A stretch of DNA of 64,000 nucleotides. Source: Sabellastarte sp. h YS-2021 (lineage: Eukaryota > Annelida > Polychaeta > Sabellida > Sabellidae). The stretch covers positions 25,300,614-25,364,613 of the forward strand of contig OZ024930.1 of assembly GCA_964017235.1 (NCBI GenBank). The letters are read 5' to 3'. Below, piece after piece: positions 11,583 to 24,329 of the stretch. Position numbers and translations under genes: made by a program. Under the pieces are notes generated by a model that was not told the DNA's origin, searched no databases, and saw only the letters and a program-made list of their open reading frames with translations. The stretch's first letter is position 1, and each line of letters opens with the position of its first letter.

Positions 11583-13397
11583 TACCCCACAGCCCTTAAG
11601 GGCTGTCGGGGTATTGTTTTCACCATGGTGTCCAGGCGGGCGGGCGGCGGGAAAAGGTTGTCCGGCCAGTATCTCAGAAACTGTAAGGTGTAGGAAGTTG
11701 ATACTTGGTAGGGACATTGGTTAGGGGGTGTACATGTGCAACGTCATGGTGTGACCTTGATTTGACCTTGCCATAGTGACCTTGAGTTTGAAAATCTTGT
11801 CCGGGCTATATCTCGGAAACCGTAAGGTGTAGGAAGTTGATACTTGGTAGGGATATTGGTTAGGGGGTGTAGGTGTGCAACGTCATGGTGTGACCTTGAT
11901 TTGACCTTTGACCTTGCCGTAGTGACCTTGACCTATAAAATCTTGTCCGGGCTATATCTCGAAAACTGTAAGGTGTAGGAAGTTGATATTTGGTAGGGAC
12001 ATTTGTTAGGCGGTGTAGGTGTGCATCGTCGTGGTCTGACCTTGATTTGACCTTTGACCTTGTCGTAGTGACCTTGACCTATAAAATCTTGTCCGGGCTA
12101 TATCTCAGAAACCGTAAGGTGTAGGAAGTTGATACTTGGTAGGGATATTGGTTAGGGGGTGTAGGTGTGCAACGTCATTGTGTGACCTTGATTTGACCTT
12201 TGACCTTGCTGTAGTGACCTTGACCTATAAAATCTTGTCCGGGCTATATCTTGGAAACCATAAGGTGTAGGAAGTTGATATTTGATAGGTACATTGGTTA
12301 GGCGTGTAGGTGTGCAACATCATGGTGTGACCTTGATTTGACCTTTGACCTTGCCGTAGTGACCTTGACCTATAAAATCTTGTCCGGGCTATATCTCAGA
12401 AACCGTAAGGTGTAGGAAATTGATACTTGGTAGGGACATTGGTTAGGGGGTGTAGGTGTGCAGCATCATGGTCTGACCGTGATTTGACCTTTGACCTTGC
12501 CATAGTGACCTTGACCTATAAAATATTGTCTGGTCTATATCTCAGAAACCGTAAGGTGTAGGAAGTTGATACTTGGTAGGGACATTGGTTATCGGCTATA
12601 GGTGTGTATTATCATGGTGTGACTTTAATTTGACCTTGTCGTAGTGACCTTGACCTTTAAAATCTTGTTGCACCTTTGGGTCTGTCTTTTGATGCAGATT
12701 AAGCACTGTTAATTCATATTAGAATTTATTAAGAATTTTACTTTCATAACTTTCCATTGTAAGAGATAGAATTTCATCAAGTGAGCCACAGATTTTGCTC
12801 CAACACCGCACATAAGCATTCATTAAATGTATTACACTTCTGTATGCATGGTAATATTCAAAACATCTAAACCATAATTCGGCCATGCAGAAGTAGATAA
12901 AGAGTGTTGAATTTTAGTTTACTGATTAATGCTGTCATCTTGTTATTGAATTATCTTGTTTTAATACTTCATCTTTACATGCATTATCTTTCTTTTAAAC
13001 ATTATTTTCTCCATTTAAACATTGTTTGGAACTTTATATAACTGAAAGTAACTGAAAGTATCCTGAAGTTTGTACTGGTACAGTACTTCTATATCTCATG
13101 GTGTTGAAAATATTTCCCTATTCTGTGGGGTACGGGCATCTCTGATGCTATTTTTTTTAGTTTACTGATTAATGCTGTCATCTTGCTATTGAAATGTCTT
13201 GTTTTAATACTTTATCTTTGCATACATTTTGTTCTTAGATGTTGTTTTCTCTACTTAAACATCATTTAGACCTTAATATAACTGACACTACTCTGAAAGT
13301 ATCCCGATCTTTGTACTGTTTCACTACTTCTATATCTCATGGTGTTGAAAACTATTTCCCTAGGCAGTGGGGTACGGGCATCTCTGATGCTATTTTT
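11583..13397 (+). mobile_element. F-type array-bearing element, fullest copy
   Basis: The 5' end has TACCCCACAG and the hairpin ACAGCCCTTAAGGGCTGT. About 7 units of 140-147 bp (11645-12660) follow, then a module beginning GCACCTTTGGGT. The 3' end has CTGTGGGGTACGGGC, repeating the 5' arm in inverted form, then the hairpin GCATCTCTGATGC and TATTTTT. The 3' module is present twice (ends at about 13155 and 13397), a tandem duplication of about 240 bp. No coding; short open frames over the repeats are not genes. Confidence 0.78.
11645..12660 (+). repeat. 147-bp tandem array of the F family
   Basis: Units share TATCTCGGAAACCGTAAGG, AGGAAGTTGATACTTGGTAG, GTGCAACGTCATGGTGTGAC and TTTGACCTTTGACCTTGCC. 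Some units are 7 bp shorter through loss of one TTTGACC. Confidence 0.9.
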
Positions 13398-13469
13398 AAA
13401 TCATCCACTTTTCGATCAGATACAAAACACAGTAAAGCTTACGTTTTGCTTACAGTCTCATACTGCAGC

Positions 13470-13522
13470 TCTCCATCCGGCCGCTCGTTTTTTTTTTTGT
13501 TAGCAAAAACCTTTTTCTAGTT
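13470..13522 (+). mobile_element. Isolated 3' terminus of the GCGTCCC family
   Basis: TTTGTTAGCAAAAACC followed by TTTTTCTAGTTG matches the 3' hairpin and end seen at 15216, 43148 and 35687. Its body is not recognisable, so it is a fragment. Confidence 0.5.
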
Positions 13523-15216
13523 GTGTCCTTGTTTTGGAAACAAAATGGCCACCATATCACATCTTTAATGCCAAATAGGAGGGTCATCATATCAAAAAGG
13601 CCTTATATCCCCCTTATAATTGTTTCTTTGGCTTCAAAATATGAAAACTACTTGTAAGAAATCATGGCCTGTGAATCTTTTGTAGAACATCTCGTGGGTT
13701 TTCTATACTTCTTACAACAGAAGTTGTTCCTAAGATTTTCCCAAATCTCAATGTTGTTGGCCATTTAACTGTACCTGCGGGCTGGGGTTCTTGCCTGCCG
13801 AGGCTGGCTATTTTTGATGCACAGTGTCATGGCAAATTTTCAGAGCTGTAGGTCCATAGCTAACCGAGTAATAGCTACTTTGACAGTTCACCATTGAATA
13901 AATCACTTATAGCTGGAAATCTTTTGCACCTATCCTTACCAAAGTTTCAAGATATCTTCCCTGCTATGAAATCTTGCATGGCTAACATTTGGTCCAGTTT
14001 GTTCAATTTGGTTGGTTGCTATGGCAATGAATTTAAAAATCTGAGGTGACCAAACTTAAAGAAGCCTAAATCTCCCTTATTATTGGTCGTAGAGGTTTTG
14101 GATGTGAAGACAACTAATAGGAAATCATGTGCCCCGAATATTTTGCTGGTTTCAGATTTGACTTTGGACCCCTCCTTCAAGGTCAAATGTGGTTCTTCAT
14201 ACCTATAATGACCTATATCTCCTTGTTATTGGTCATATAGGTTTTGAATGTGAAGACAACCTATAGGAAATCATATGCCCCGGATCTTTTGTTGGGGTCA
14301 GATTTGACCTTAGATCCCTCCTTCTTCAAGGTCGAATATGGTCCTTGATACCTCTAATGGTCTATATCTGCCTTATTATTGGTTGTAGAGGTTTTGGATG
14401 TGAAGACAACTTATAGGAAATCATGTGCCCCGAATCTTTTGGTGGGGTCAGATTTGACCTTGGACCCCTCCTTCAAGGTCAAATGTGGTTCTTCATACCT
14501 ATAATGGACTATATCTCCCCTATTATTGGTCGTAGAGGTTTTGGATGTGAGGACAACTTATATGAAATCATGTGCCCCGAATCTTCTGGTGGGGTCAGAT
14601 TTAACGTTAGATCCCTCCTTCAAGGTTGAATGTGGGCCTTGATACTAGTTATAATGGCCTATATCTCCCTTATTATTGGTCGTAGTGGTTTTGGCGCTAA
14701 AGACGACTTATGGGAAATCATCTGCCCTGAATCTTATGATGGGGTCACATTTGTCCTTGGGCCCTCCTTCAAGGTTGAATGTGGTCCTTGATTTGACCTT
14801 CAACCCCTCCTTTAAGGTTGAAGGTGGTACTTAATACTTGTAATGACCTATATCTCCCTTATTATTGGTCGCACCGTATAATTTGGCATAGGGGTTTGGG
14901 ATGTTAAGACAACTTACAGGAAACCATCTGCCCCAGTTCTTGTGGTGGGGTCAGATTTGAGCTTTGACTCCTTCTTGAGAGTCACATTTAGTCCCTGATA
15001 TCTATAATGGCCTGTGTCTCACTTATAATAGGTCGTAGCTTTTTTGGTTGTGGAGACAACTTATAGGAAATTGTGTGTTAACATAATTCTCTGTATGTCA
15101 CTCTTCAACCATGTCCCGTGCGGAGATACACTGCATCTAGACGCAATATGTAATATTATATTGCATTTAACCTTTGAGACACTTTGTTTTTGTTAGCAAA
15201 AACATTTTTCTAGTTT
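13523..15216 (+). mobile_element. Array-bearing element with diverged 147-bp units and a TAGCAAAAAC 3' end
   Basis: About seven units of 146-150 bp (14050-15080) share TTATTATTGGTCGTAGAGG, TCATGTGCCCCGAATC and CCTCCTTCAAGGTC. They are related to, but distinct from, the 147-bp unit of copies A to D. The 3' end is GTTTTTGTTAGCAAAAAC (hairpin) then ATTTTTCTAGTTT. The 5' end is not clearly seen. Confidence 0.65.
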
Positions 15217-15518
15217 TGATGGGTATCAAATTCTAAGGTGCAATAAAACATAAGGGGTAGTGGAATAATCGAAAGTCCAAGGGCAGAAAAATGGTAACAA
15301 ATTTATTTTGTGTATTCTAAATGGTCTTTAAATGGAAAAGACTTTTCATCTCAAATTTGTCGCAATGTTACAGTTTGGAGGCTATCTATTAATATTTGTG
15401 ATTTCTTTAACTGAACATTTTGTCTGTGACTGACATTTTCAACAAGAAATATTTAAATGCTGAAATTTGTTTAGATGGCAATTGTTGAATTAATTAGACT
15501 TCACCTTTACCCTTGCAG
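15217..15518 (+). other. Intron sequence before exon b
   Basis: AT-rich, with nothing recognisable apart from the acceptor CCTTGCAG ending at 15518. Confidence 0.6.
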
Positions 15519-15658
15519 ATGGGACTGGTAATCTCAAAGAAAACCTGATAGATGAACTGGACTACTACCTGGTGCCTCAGGAGGCCTGGGATCTGCTCAC
15601 TACAGCATACTCACTGGCAGAGGGCCAGCAGCCACTAGCCAGGAAAGTAATTGAACAG
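15519..15658 (+). CDS. USP4/USP15: USP gene, exon b: DUSP domain, second part
   Basis: Encodes (D)[20 protein letters not shown] followed by [20 protein letters not shown] and RKVIEQ. The split Asp (G|AT) joins exon a. The family has DGD..LKEHLIDELDY and IARKVVEQ at this place. The acceptor is CCTTGCAG before 15519 and the donor GTAGAA at 15659; it ends in phase 0 after 46 full codons. It finishes the DUSP domain, and the intron in front is 14.2 kb, almost all mobile DNA. Confidence 0.93.
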
Positions 15659-15724
15659 GTAGAAACTTTATAGGTCATTGAAAGATTTCAAACTTTACAG
15701 CAAGCAGACACTATGGTAGTAAGT

Positions 15725-16165
15725 AAGGTTCAGGGAGTGCGATAAATCGAATGGTAAGGAAAATCATTGAATAGGTTGTATTGTGGAAATCATTTGGCTG
15801 TGTGGATGTCGATATTGAACGTAAAAATATTTCAATATTGGCCAATTTCGGGGATTGATATTGTCTACCAAATAGTCCAAATCCAAGATACCCAAAATGC
15901 TTTATTCTAGCCTATCCCCAACCGCTTAGACGAAGCAAAATCAATAAAAAACCATTGCAGTTTTCATTTAAAAAAAACACATTGAAAACTGCAAATATAT
16001 GAGAAAGTGTACAATTTCTTCGGATTTAGCCTTTACTTCAAATATTTGCAGTGTAAGTTTACAGTTTTCCTGAAAATGGCGATATTGATATGCTTCTTTA
16101 GACATCGATGTTGGCAAGCCTGTCCCGAAACAATCAATATTGGCACTATCAATAAACCCACTTAT
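15725..16165. mobile_element. Possible diverged hAT-like element
   Basis: The stretch with TTCTAGCCTATCCCCAA and a T/A-rich core (15890-16050) resembles 640-800 of the outer hAT at 143-919. No clean TIR or TSD is seen, so boundaries are approximate. It may be a relic of the same family. Confidence 0.3.
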
Positions 16166-16766
16166 AGGTTGGACTATATATAACAGAAGAAAGTTCATTG
16201 TGGTCTACTTAGTGGCACGACATAAGCAAGGATGGTCATAAACGTAACAGCAAAGAGAAAACCAACTATATTGGAAACGAATGTCATTGAATGGGTTTTC
16301 TTCAAATTAAACAGCAAGGAAATGATTGAGTTGTTATTGCTCTGCAGAGGGTAATGGTGAGCAAATTCATTACATAAATATTTCTGCAAATTTAACTGTC
16401 ACTGGAAAACCCTTACTGTATAAATTTTACTGCAAATGTAAAGTTGTTGATCTGAGTTATTTGTCTGTTATTACTCTAGTCTTTACAGTAGCAAGGTAGT
16501 CAATACTAGTCATAAAACCTATGTTGCTGAAAATTTAAGAGGGACAGTTGCCATAAAAATGTTGAGCTATACTTCTTAAAATGGTAAAATTATCTTGGTG
16601 TTACTGTTACATAAGTCTTTCAGAAAATAAATAGTTTTCAAATAGAAACATGATTAACTGTCCATTTCATCATCATTTCTCCAGCAGTGAAAGCTGTTAA
16701 ATATATTATACAAGATAATAAAATATGTTACATAGAAGTGACATAGTTTTGCATTGTCTGTTGAAG
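16166..16766 (+). other. Intron sequence before exon c
   Basis: AT-rich sequence without recognised repeats or genes. The acceptor is the AG at 16765-16766. Confidence 0.5.
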
Positions 16767-16881
16767 GGCATGTTTGTGAAGCACTGCAAGGTAGAAGTCT
16801 ACCTCATGGACCTGAAACTAACCAGAAACTCACAGCTAGAAAACACTGTCACCAAGCAATTCAGTCGTGCTGACACAATAG
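16767..16881 (+). CDS. USP4/USP15: USP gene, exon c: first ubiquitin-like domain, first part
   Basis: Encodes [20 protein letters not shown] followed by [18 protein letters not shown]. The family has [15 protein letters not shown] and FSKADTI here, the beginning of the ubiquitin-like domain between DUSP and the catalytic core. It starts in phase 0 and ends with one base (G) of a split Glu codon. The donor GTTGGT at 16882 is weaker than the other donors of this gene. Reading on past the donor meets a stop after about 16 codons, so the splice is needed. Confidence 0.92.
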
Positions 16882-17273
16882 GTTGGTGGTGTCATCATTC
16901 TAATTTATCAACGACTGGTTTGCAACTGTAAAATAATTGATAAAGCTGAGAGTTGTATATATCACTATAATTGCAAATGTAGTCTTATTTACAAGTACAC
17001 ATGAGGCAACAATAGACATGCTCTTGTAGTTAACAGTTTTCATTAAAGGTGTGTCATCTGGAATTCTAGGTGATGTGTTAGAATATAATCAATCACTTAT
17101 GTATAATGTTCTTCTCAGTATTATAATATACTTATGTTATGAAATTATGAAACTTTTGTAAAATTAGTTTGGCGTTCAGTCATTGCTGTTTTATATTTTG
17201 TGTACACCAAATGGAAAAACTGTGTATTAACACCATCACAGGTAAGGGTGCGACCAAGCAGTCGACACTAGCC
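16882..17273 (+). other. Intron sequence before copy B
   Basis: AT-rich with no recognised element. The last 40 bases (GCGACCAAGCAGTCGACACTAG) are GC-richer and precede the truncated start of copy B. Confidence 0.5.
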
Positions 17274-17834
17274 GTACGTGGGCGTCCGCGTCCGCGTGAA
17301 CAACTTCTCCTCCAAAACTACAAGGCCTAGAGACGTGCTGTTTTTTTTAAAAGATACCTTATCTATCGAGGATGAAAAATTGTTCAAGGCATGCAAATCT
17401 GTCTGTTCGTCTGTTTGCTAGAGACATTACAAGGGGGTACCCCCACCAAAAGTGTGAAAATTTCAACACTTAATCACAATTTTCTCAGTGACTATTGCAG
17501 GGATTTCTCTCATATCTTGCATATATGTACTAGGCCACAGGTAGATTCTCTTGTGTGAGTATGAGACCTGGATCTGTCTTACTTTTTTTTTAATAAATTT
17601 TTTTAATAATTTTTAATGCATTAAAATTCAGGAAATCATGCACAAAATCATTTATAACTTGAAAAGTGTTGCATTTAGAGCATTTTGTTAAAATATGTTA
17701 TTCAGCTACTTTTTTCATAGCTACAATATGGTGAGTAAGTTGGGTGCCTGTCTCAATAGCTAAGTGAGTAATAGCTACTTTTGGGCTTTTCAGTAACTTC
17801 CATCATGAGTAAAATCACTTGTAACTTAAAAACT

Positions 17835-20800
17835 ATTGCATTTAGAGAATTTCGTATAAATATGTTATTCAGCTACTTTTGGGTCAGCTATAACATAGTA
17901 AAATTTTAGACCTGTAGCTCATGGCATAGCCGAGTAATAGCTACTTTTAGGTTATCACTGTTGAGTAAATCGCTTATAACTTCAAAACTATTGCATTTAG
18001 AGAATTTCGTATAAATATGTTATTCAGCTACTTTTGGGTCAGCTATAACATAGTAAAATTTCAGCACTGTTGCTCATGTCATAGCTGAGTAATAGCTACT
18101 TTTAGGTTATCACTGTTGAGTAAATCGCTTATAACTTGGAAAGTATTGCATTTACAGTATTTTGTTTCAATATCTTATTCACCTATTTTGGGATCAGCTA
18201 TAACATAGTGAAGTTTCAGATCTGTGGCTCATTGCATAGCTGAGTAATAGCTACTTTGAAGTTCTCACTATTGAGTAAATCACTTGTAACTTAAAACCTA
18301 TTGCATTTAGAGAATTTCGTATAAATATGTTATTCAGCTACTTTTGGGTCAGCTATAACATAGTAAAATTTCAGACCTGTAGCTCATGGCATAGCTGAGT
18401 AATAGCTACTTTTAGGTTATCACTGTTGAGTAAATCGCTTATAACTTGGAAACTATTGCATTTACAGTATTTCGTTTCATATGTTATTCAGCTACTTTTG
18501 GGTCAGCTATAACATAGTAAAATTTCAGACCTGTAGCTCATGGCATAGCTGAGTAATAGCTACTTTTAGGTCATCACTATTGAGTAAATCAGTTGTAACT
18601 TGAAAACTATTGCATTTACAGTATTTTGCTTAAATATGTTGTTCACCTACTTTTGGGTCAGCTATAACATAGTAAAATTTCAGACCTGTAGCTCATTGCA
18701 TAGGTGAGTAATAACTACTTTGAGGTTGTCACTATTGAGTAAATCAGTTGTAATTGCAAAACTATTGCATTTAGAGAATTTTGTATAATTATGTTATTCA
18801 GCTACTTTTGGGCCAGCTATAACATAGTGAAATTTCAGATCTGTAGGTCATGGCATGGCCGAGTAATAGCTACTTTGAAGTTCTCACTATTGAGTAAATC
18901 AGTTGTAATTGGAAAACTATTGCATTTAGAGAATTTCGTATAAATATGTTATTCAGCTACTTTTGGGTCAGCTATAACATAGTAAAATTTCAGACCTGTA
19001 GCTCATGGCATAGCTGAGTAATAGCTACTTTTAGGTCATCACTATTGAGTAAATCAGTTGTAACTTGAAAACTATTGCATTTACAGTATTTTGCTTAAAT
19101 ATGTTGTTCACCTACTTTTGGGTCAGCTATAACATAGTAAAATTTCAGACCTGTAGCTCATTGCATAGGTGAGTAATAACTACTTTGAGGTTGTCACTAT
19201 TGAGTAAATCAGTTGTAATTGCAAAACTATTGCATTTAGAGAATTTTGTATAATTATGTTATTCAGCTACTTTTGGGCCAGCTATAACATAGTGAAATTT
19301 CAGATCTGTAGGTCATGGCATGGCCGAGTAATAGCTACTTTGAAGTTCTCACTATTGAGTAAATCAGTTGTAATTGGAAAACTATTGCATTTAGAGAATT
19401 TCGTATAAATATGTTATTCAGCTACTTTTGGGTCAGCTATAACATAGTAAAATTTCAGACCTGTAGCTCATGGCATAGCTGAGTAATAGCTACTTTTAGG
19501 TCATCACTATTGAGTAAATCAGTTGTAACTTGAAAACTATTGCATTTACAGTATTTTGCTTAAATATGTTGTTCACCTACTTTTGGGTCAGCTATAACAT
19601 AGTAAAATTTCAGACCTGTAGCTCATTGCGTAGCTGAGTAATAACTACTTTGAGGTTCTCACTATTGAGTAAATCAGTTGTAATTGCAAAACTATTGCAT
19701 TTAGAGAATTTCGTATAAATATGTTATTCAGCTACTTTTGGGTCAGCTATAACATAGTAAAATTTTAGACCTGTAGCTCATGGCATAGCCGAGTAATAGC
19801 TACTTTTAGGTTATCACTGTTGAGTAAATCGCTTATAACTTCAAAACTATTGCATTTAGAGAATTTCGTATAAATATGTTATTCAGCTACTTTTGGGTCA
19901 GCTATAACATAGTAAAATTTCAGCACTGTTGCTCATGTCATAGCTGAGTAATAGCTACTTTTAGGTTATCACTGTTGAGTAAATCGCTTATAACTTGGAA
20001 AGTATTGCATTTACAGTATTTTGTTTCAATATCTTATTCACCTATTTTGGGATCAGCTATAACATAGTGAAGTTTCAGATCTGTGGCTCATTGCATAGCT
20101 GAGTAATAGCTACTTTGAAGTTCTCACTATTGAGTAAATCACTTGTAACTTAAAACCTATTGCATTTAGAGAATTTCGTATAAATATGTTATTCAGCTAC
20201 TTTTGGGTCAGCTATAACATAGTAAAATTTCAGACCTGTAGCTCATGGCATAGCTGAGTAATAGCTACTTTTAGGTTATCACTGTTGAGTAAATCGCTTA
20301 TAACTTGGAAACTATTGCATTTACAGTATTTCGTTTCATATGTTATTCAGCTACTTTTGGGTCAGCTATAACATAGTAAAATTTCAGACCTGTAGCTCAT
20401 GGCATAGCTGAGTAATAGCTACTTTTAGGTCATCACTATTGAGTAAATCAGTTGTAACTTGAAAACTATTGCATTTACAGTATTTTGCTTAAATATGTTG
20501 TTCACCTACTTTTGGGTCAGCTATAACATAGTAAAATTTCAGACCTGTAGCTCATTGCATAGGTGAGTAATAACTACTTTGAGGTTGTCACTATTGAGTA
20601 AATCAGTTGTAATTGCAAAACTATTGCATTTAGAGAATTTTGTATAATTATGTTATTCAGCTACTTTTGGGCCAGCTATAACATAGTGAAATTTCAGATC
20701 TGTAGGTCATGGCATGGCCGAGTAATAGCTACTTTGAAGTTCTCACTATTGAGTAAATCAGTTGTAATTGGAAAACTATTGCATTTAGAGAATTTCGTAT

Positions 20801-23475
20801 AAATATGTTATTTAGCTACTTTTGGGTCAGCTATAACATAGTAAAATTTCAGACCTGTAGCTCATGGCATAGCTGAGTAATAGCTACTTTTAGGTCATCA
20901 CTATTGAGTAAATCAGTTGTAACTTGAAAACTATTGCATTTACAGTATTTTGCTTAAATATGTTGTTCACCTACTTTTGGGTCAGCTATAACATAGTAAA
21001 ATTTCAGACCTGTAGCTCATTGCATAGGTGAGTAATAACTACTTTGAGGTTGTCACTATTGAGTAAATCAGTTGTAATTGCAAAACTATTGCATTTAGAG
21101 AATTTTGTATAATTATGTTATTCAGCTACTTTTGGGCCAGCTATAACATAGTGAAATTTCAGATCTGTAGGTCATGGCATGGCCGAGTAATAGCTACTTT
21201 GAAGTTCTCACTATTGAGTAAATCAGTTGTAATTGGAAAACTATTGCATTTAGAGAATTTCGTATAAATATGTTATTCAGCTACTTTTGGGTCAGCTATA
21301 ACATAGTAAAATTTCAGACCTGTAGCTCATGGCATAGCTGAGTAATAGCTACTTTTAGGTCATCACTATTGAGTAAATCAGTTGTAACTTGAAAACTATT
21401 GCATTTACAGTATTTTGCTTAAATATGTTGTTCACCTACTTTTGGGTCAGCTATAACATAGTAAAATTTCAGACCTGTAGCTCATTGCGTAGCTGAGTAA
21501 TAACTACTTTGAGGTTCTCACTATTGAGTAAATCAGTTGTAATTGCAAAACTATTGCATTTAGAGAATTTAGTATAAATATGTTATTCAGCTACTTTTGG
21601 GTCAGCTATAACATAGTAAAATTTTAGACCTGTAGCTCATGGCATAGCCGAGTAATAGCTACTTTTAGGTTATCACTGTTGAGTAAATCGCTTATAACTT
21701 CAAAACTATTGCATTTAGAGAATTTCGTATAAATATGTTATTCAGCTACTTTTGGGTCAGCTATAACATAGTAAAATTTCAGCACTGTTGCTCATGTCAT
21801 AGCTGAGTAATAGCTACTTTTAGGTTATCACTGTTGAGTAAATCGCTTATAACTTGGAAAGTATTGCATTTACAGTATTTTGTTTCAATATCTTATTCAC
21901 CTATTTTGGGATCAGCTATAACATAGTGAAGTTTCAGATCTGTGGCTCATTGCATAGCTGAGTAATAGCTACTTTGAAGTTCTCACTATTGAGTAAATCA
22001 CTTGTAACTTAAAACCTATTGCATTTAGAGAATTTCGTATAAATATGTTATTCAGCTACTTTTGGGTCAGCTATAACATAGTAAAATTTCAGACCTGTAG
22101 CTCATGGCATAGCTGAGTAATAGCTACTTTTAGGTTATCACTGTTGAGTAAATCGCTTATAACTTGGAAACTATTGCATTTACAGTATTTCGTTTCATAT
22201 GTTATTCAGCTACTTTTGGGTCAGCTATAACATAGTAAAATTTCAGACCTGTAGCTCATGGCATAGCTGAGTAATAGCTACTTTTAGGTCATCACTATTG
22301 AGTAAATCAGTTGTAACTTGAAAACTATTGCATTTACAGTATTTTGCTTAAATATGTTGTTCACCTACTTTTGGGTCAGCTATAACATAGTAAAATTTCA
22401 GACCTGTAGCTCATTGCATAGGTGAGTAATAACTACTTTGAGGTTGTCACTATTGAGTAAATCAGTTGTAATTGCAAAACTATTGCATTTAGAGAATTTT
22501 GTATAATTATGTTATTCAGCTACTTTTGGGCCAGCTATAACATAGTGAAATTTCAGATCTGTAGGTCATGGCATGGCCGAGTAATAGCTACTTTGAAGTT
22601 CTCACTATTGAGTAAATCAGTTGTAATTGGAAAACTATTGCATTTAGAGAATTTCGTATAAATATGTTATTCAGCTACTTTTGGGTCAGCTATAACATAG
22701 TAAAATTTCAGACCTGTAGCTCATGGCATAGCTGAGTAATAGCTACTTTTAGGTCATCACTATTGAGTAAATCAGTTGTAACTTGAAAACTATTGCATTT
22801 ACAGTATTTTGCTTAAATATGTTGTTCACCTACTTTTGGGTCAGCTATAACATAGTAAAATTTCAGACCTGTAGCTCATTGCATAGGTGAGTAATAACTA
22901 CTTTGAGGTTGTCACTATTGAGTAAATCAGTTGTAATTGCAAAACTATTGCATTTAGAGAATTTTGTATAATTATGTTATTCAGCTACTTTTGGGCCAGC
23001 TATAACATAGTGAAATTTCAGATCTGTAGGTCATGGCATGGCCGAGTAATAGCTACTTTGAAGTTCTCACTATTGAGTAAATCAGTTGTAATTGGAAAAC
23101 TATTGCATTTAGAGAATTTCGTATAAATATGTTATTCAGCTACTTTTGGGTCAGCTATAACATAGTAAAATTTCAGACCTGTAGCTCATGGCATAGCTGA
23201 GTAATAGCTACTTTTAGGTCATCACTATTGAGTAAATCAGTTGTAACTTGAAAACTATTGCATTTACAGTATTTTGCTTAAATATGTTGTTCACCTACTT
23301 TTGGGTCAGCTATAACATAGTAAAATTTCAGACCTGTAGCTCATTGCGTAGCTGAGTAATAACTACTTTGAGGTTCTCACTATTGAGTAAATCAGTTGTA
23401 ATTGCAAAACTATTGCATTTAGAGAATTTAGTATAAATATGTTATTCAGCTACTTTTGGGTCAGCTATAACATAG
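17835..23475 (+). repeat. Higher-order repeat: 1859-bp unit of twelve 155-bp monomers, about three copies
   Basis: The motif CGCTTATAACTTCAAAAC occurs at 17971, 19830 and 21689, exactly 1859 bp apart twice. Monomers step by 155 bp (TCAGCTATAACATAG at 17884, 18039, 18194, 18349), so twelve monomers make the unit. Copies differ at only a few positions (for example ATTCAGC/ATTTAGC near 20811 and TTTCGTAT/TTTAGTAT near 21570), while monomers within a unit differ much more. A 466-bp, 3-monomer sub-block is itself repeated inside the unit (18571 and 19037). Confidence 0.93.
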
Positions 23476-24329
23476 TAAAATTTCAGACCTGTAGCTCATG
23501 GCATAGCTGAGTAATAGCTACTTTTAGGTTATCACTGTTGAGTAAATCACTTATAACTTGGAAACTATTGCATTTAGAGTATTTTGTTTCAATATGTTAT
23601 TCACCTATTTTGGGGTCAGCTATAACATAGTGAAGTTCCAGACCTGTGGCTCATTGCATAGCTGAGTAATAGCTACTTTGAAGTTCTCACTGTTGAGTAA
23701 ATCAGTTGTAATTGGAAAACTATTGCCTTTACAGAAATTTGTGCAAATATGTTATTCAGCTACTTTTGGGTCAGCTATAACATAGTGAAATTACAGACCT
23801 GTAGCTCATGGCACAACTGAGCAATAGCTATTCTCAGGCACTGACTGTTGAGTAAATCGGCTATAACTTGAAAAATATTGCATTTGGAGTATTTTGTTAA
23901 AATATATTGTTCACCTACTTTTGGGTTAGCTATAACATAGTGAAATTACAGACCTATAGCTCATGGCATAGCGGAGCAATAGCTATTTTCAGGTTCTCAC
24001 TATTGAGTAAATCAGTTGTAACTTGAAAACTATTGCATTTACAGTATTTTGCTTAAATATGTTGTTCACCTACTTTTAGGTCAGCTATAACAGAGCAAAA
24101 ATTCAGACTTGTAGCTCATTGCATAGCTGAGTAATAGTTACTTTGAGGTTCTCACTCTTGAGTGAATCAGTTGTAACTTGAAAACTATTACATTTAGAGT
24201 ATTTTGTTAAATATGTTATTCACAGACGTTTTGGTCAGCTATAACATAGTGAAATTGCAGACCTCTATGTCATGGCATAGCTGAGCAATAGCTTCTTTCA
24301 GGTTCTCACTGTTGAGTAAATCATTGTAT

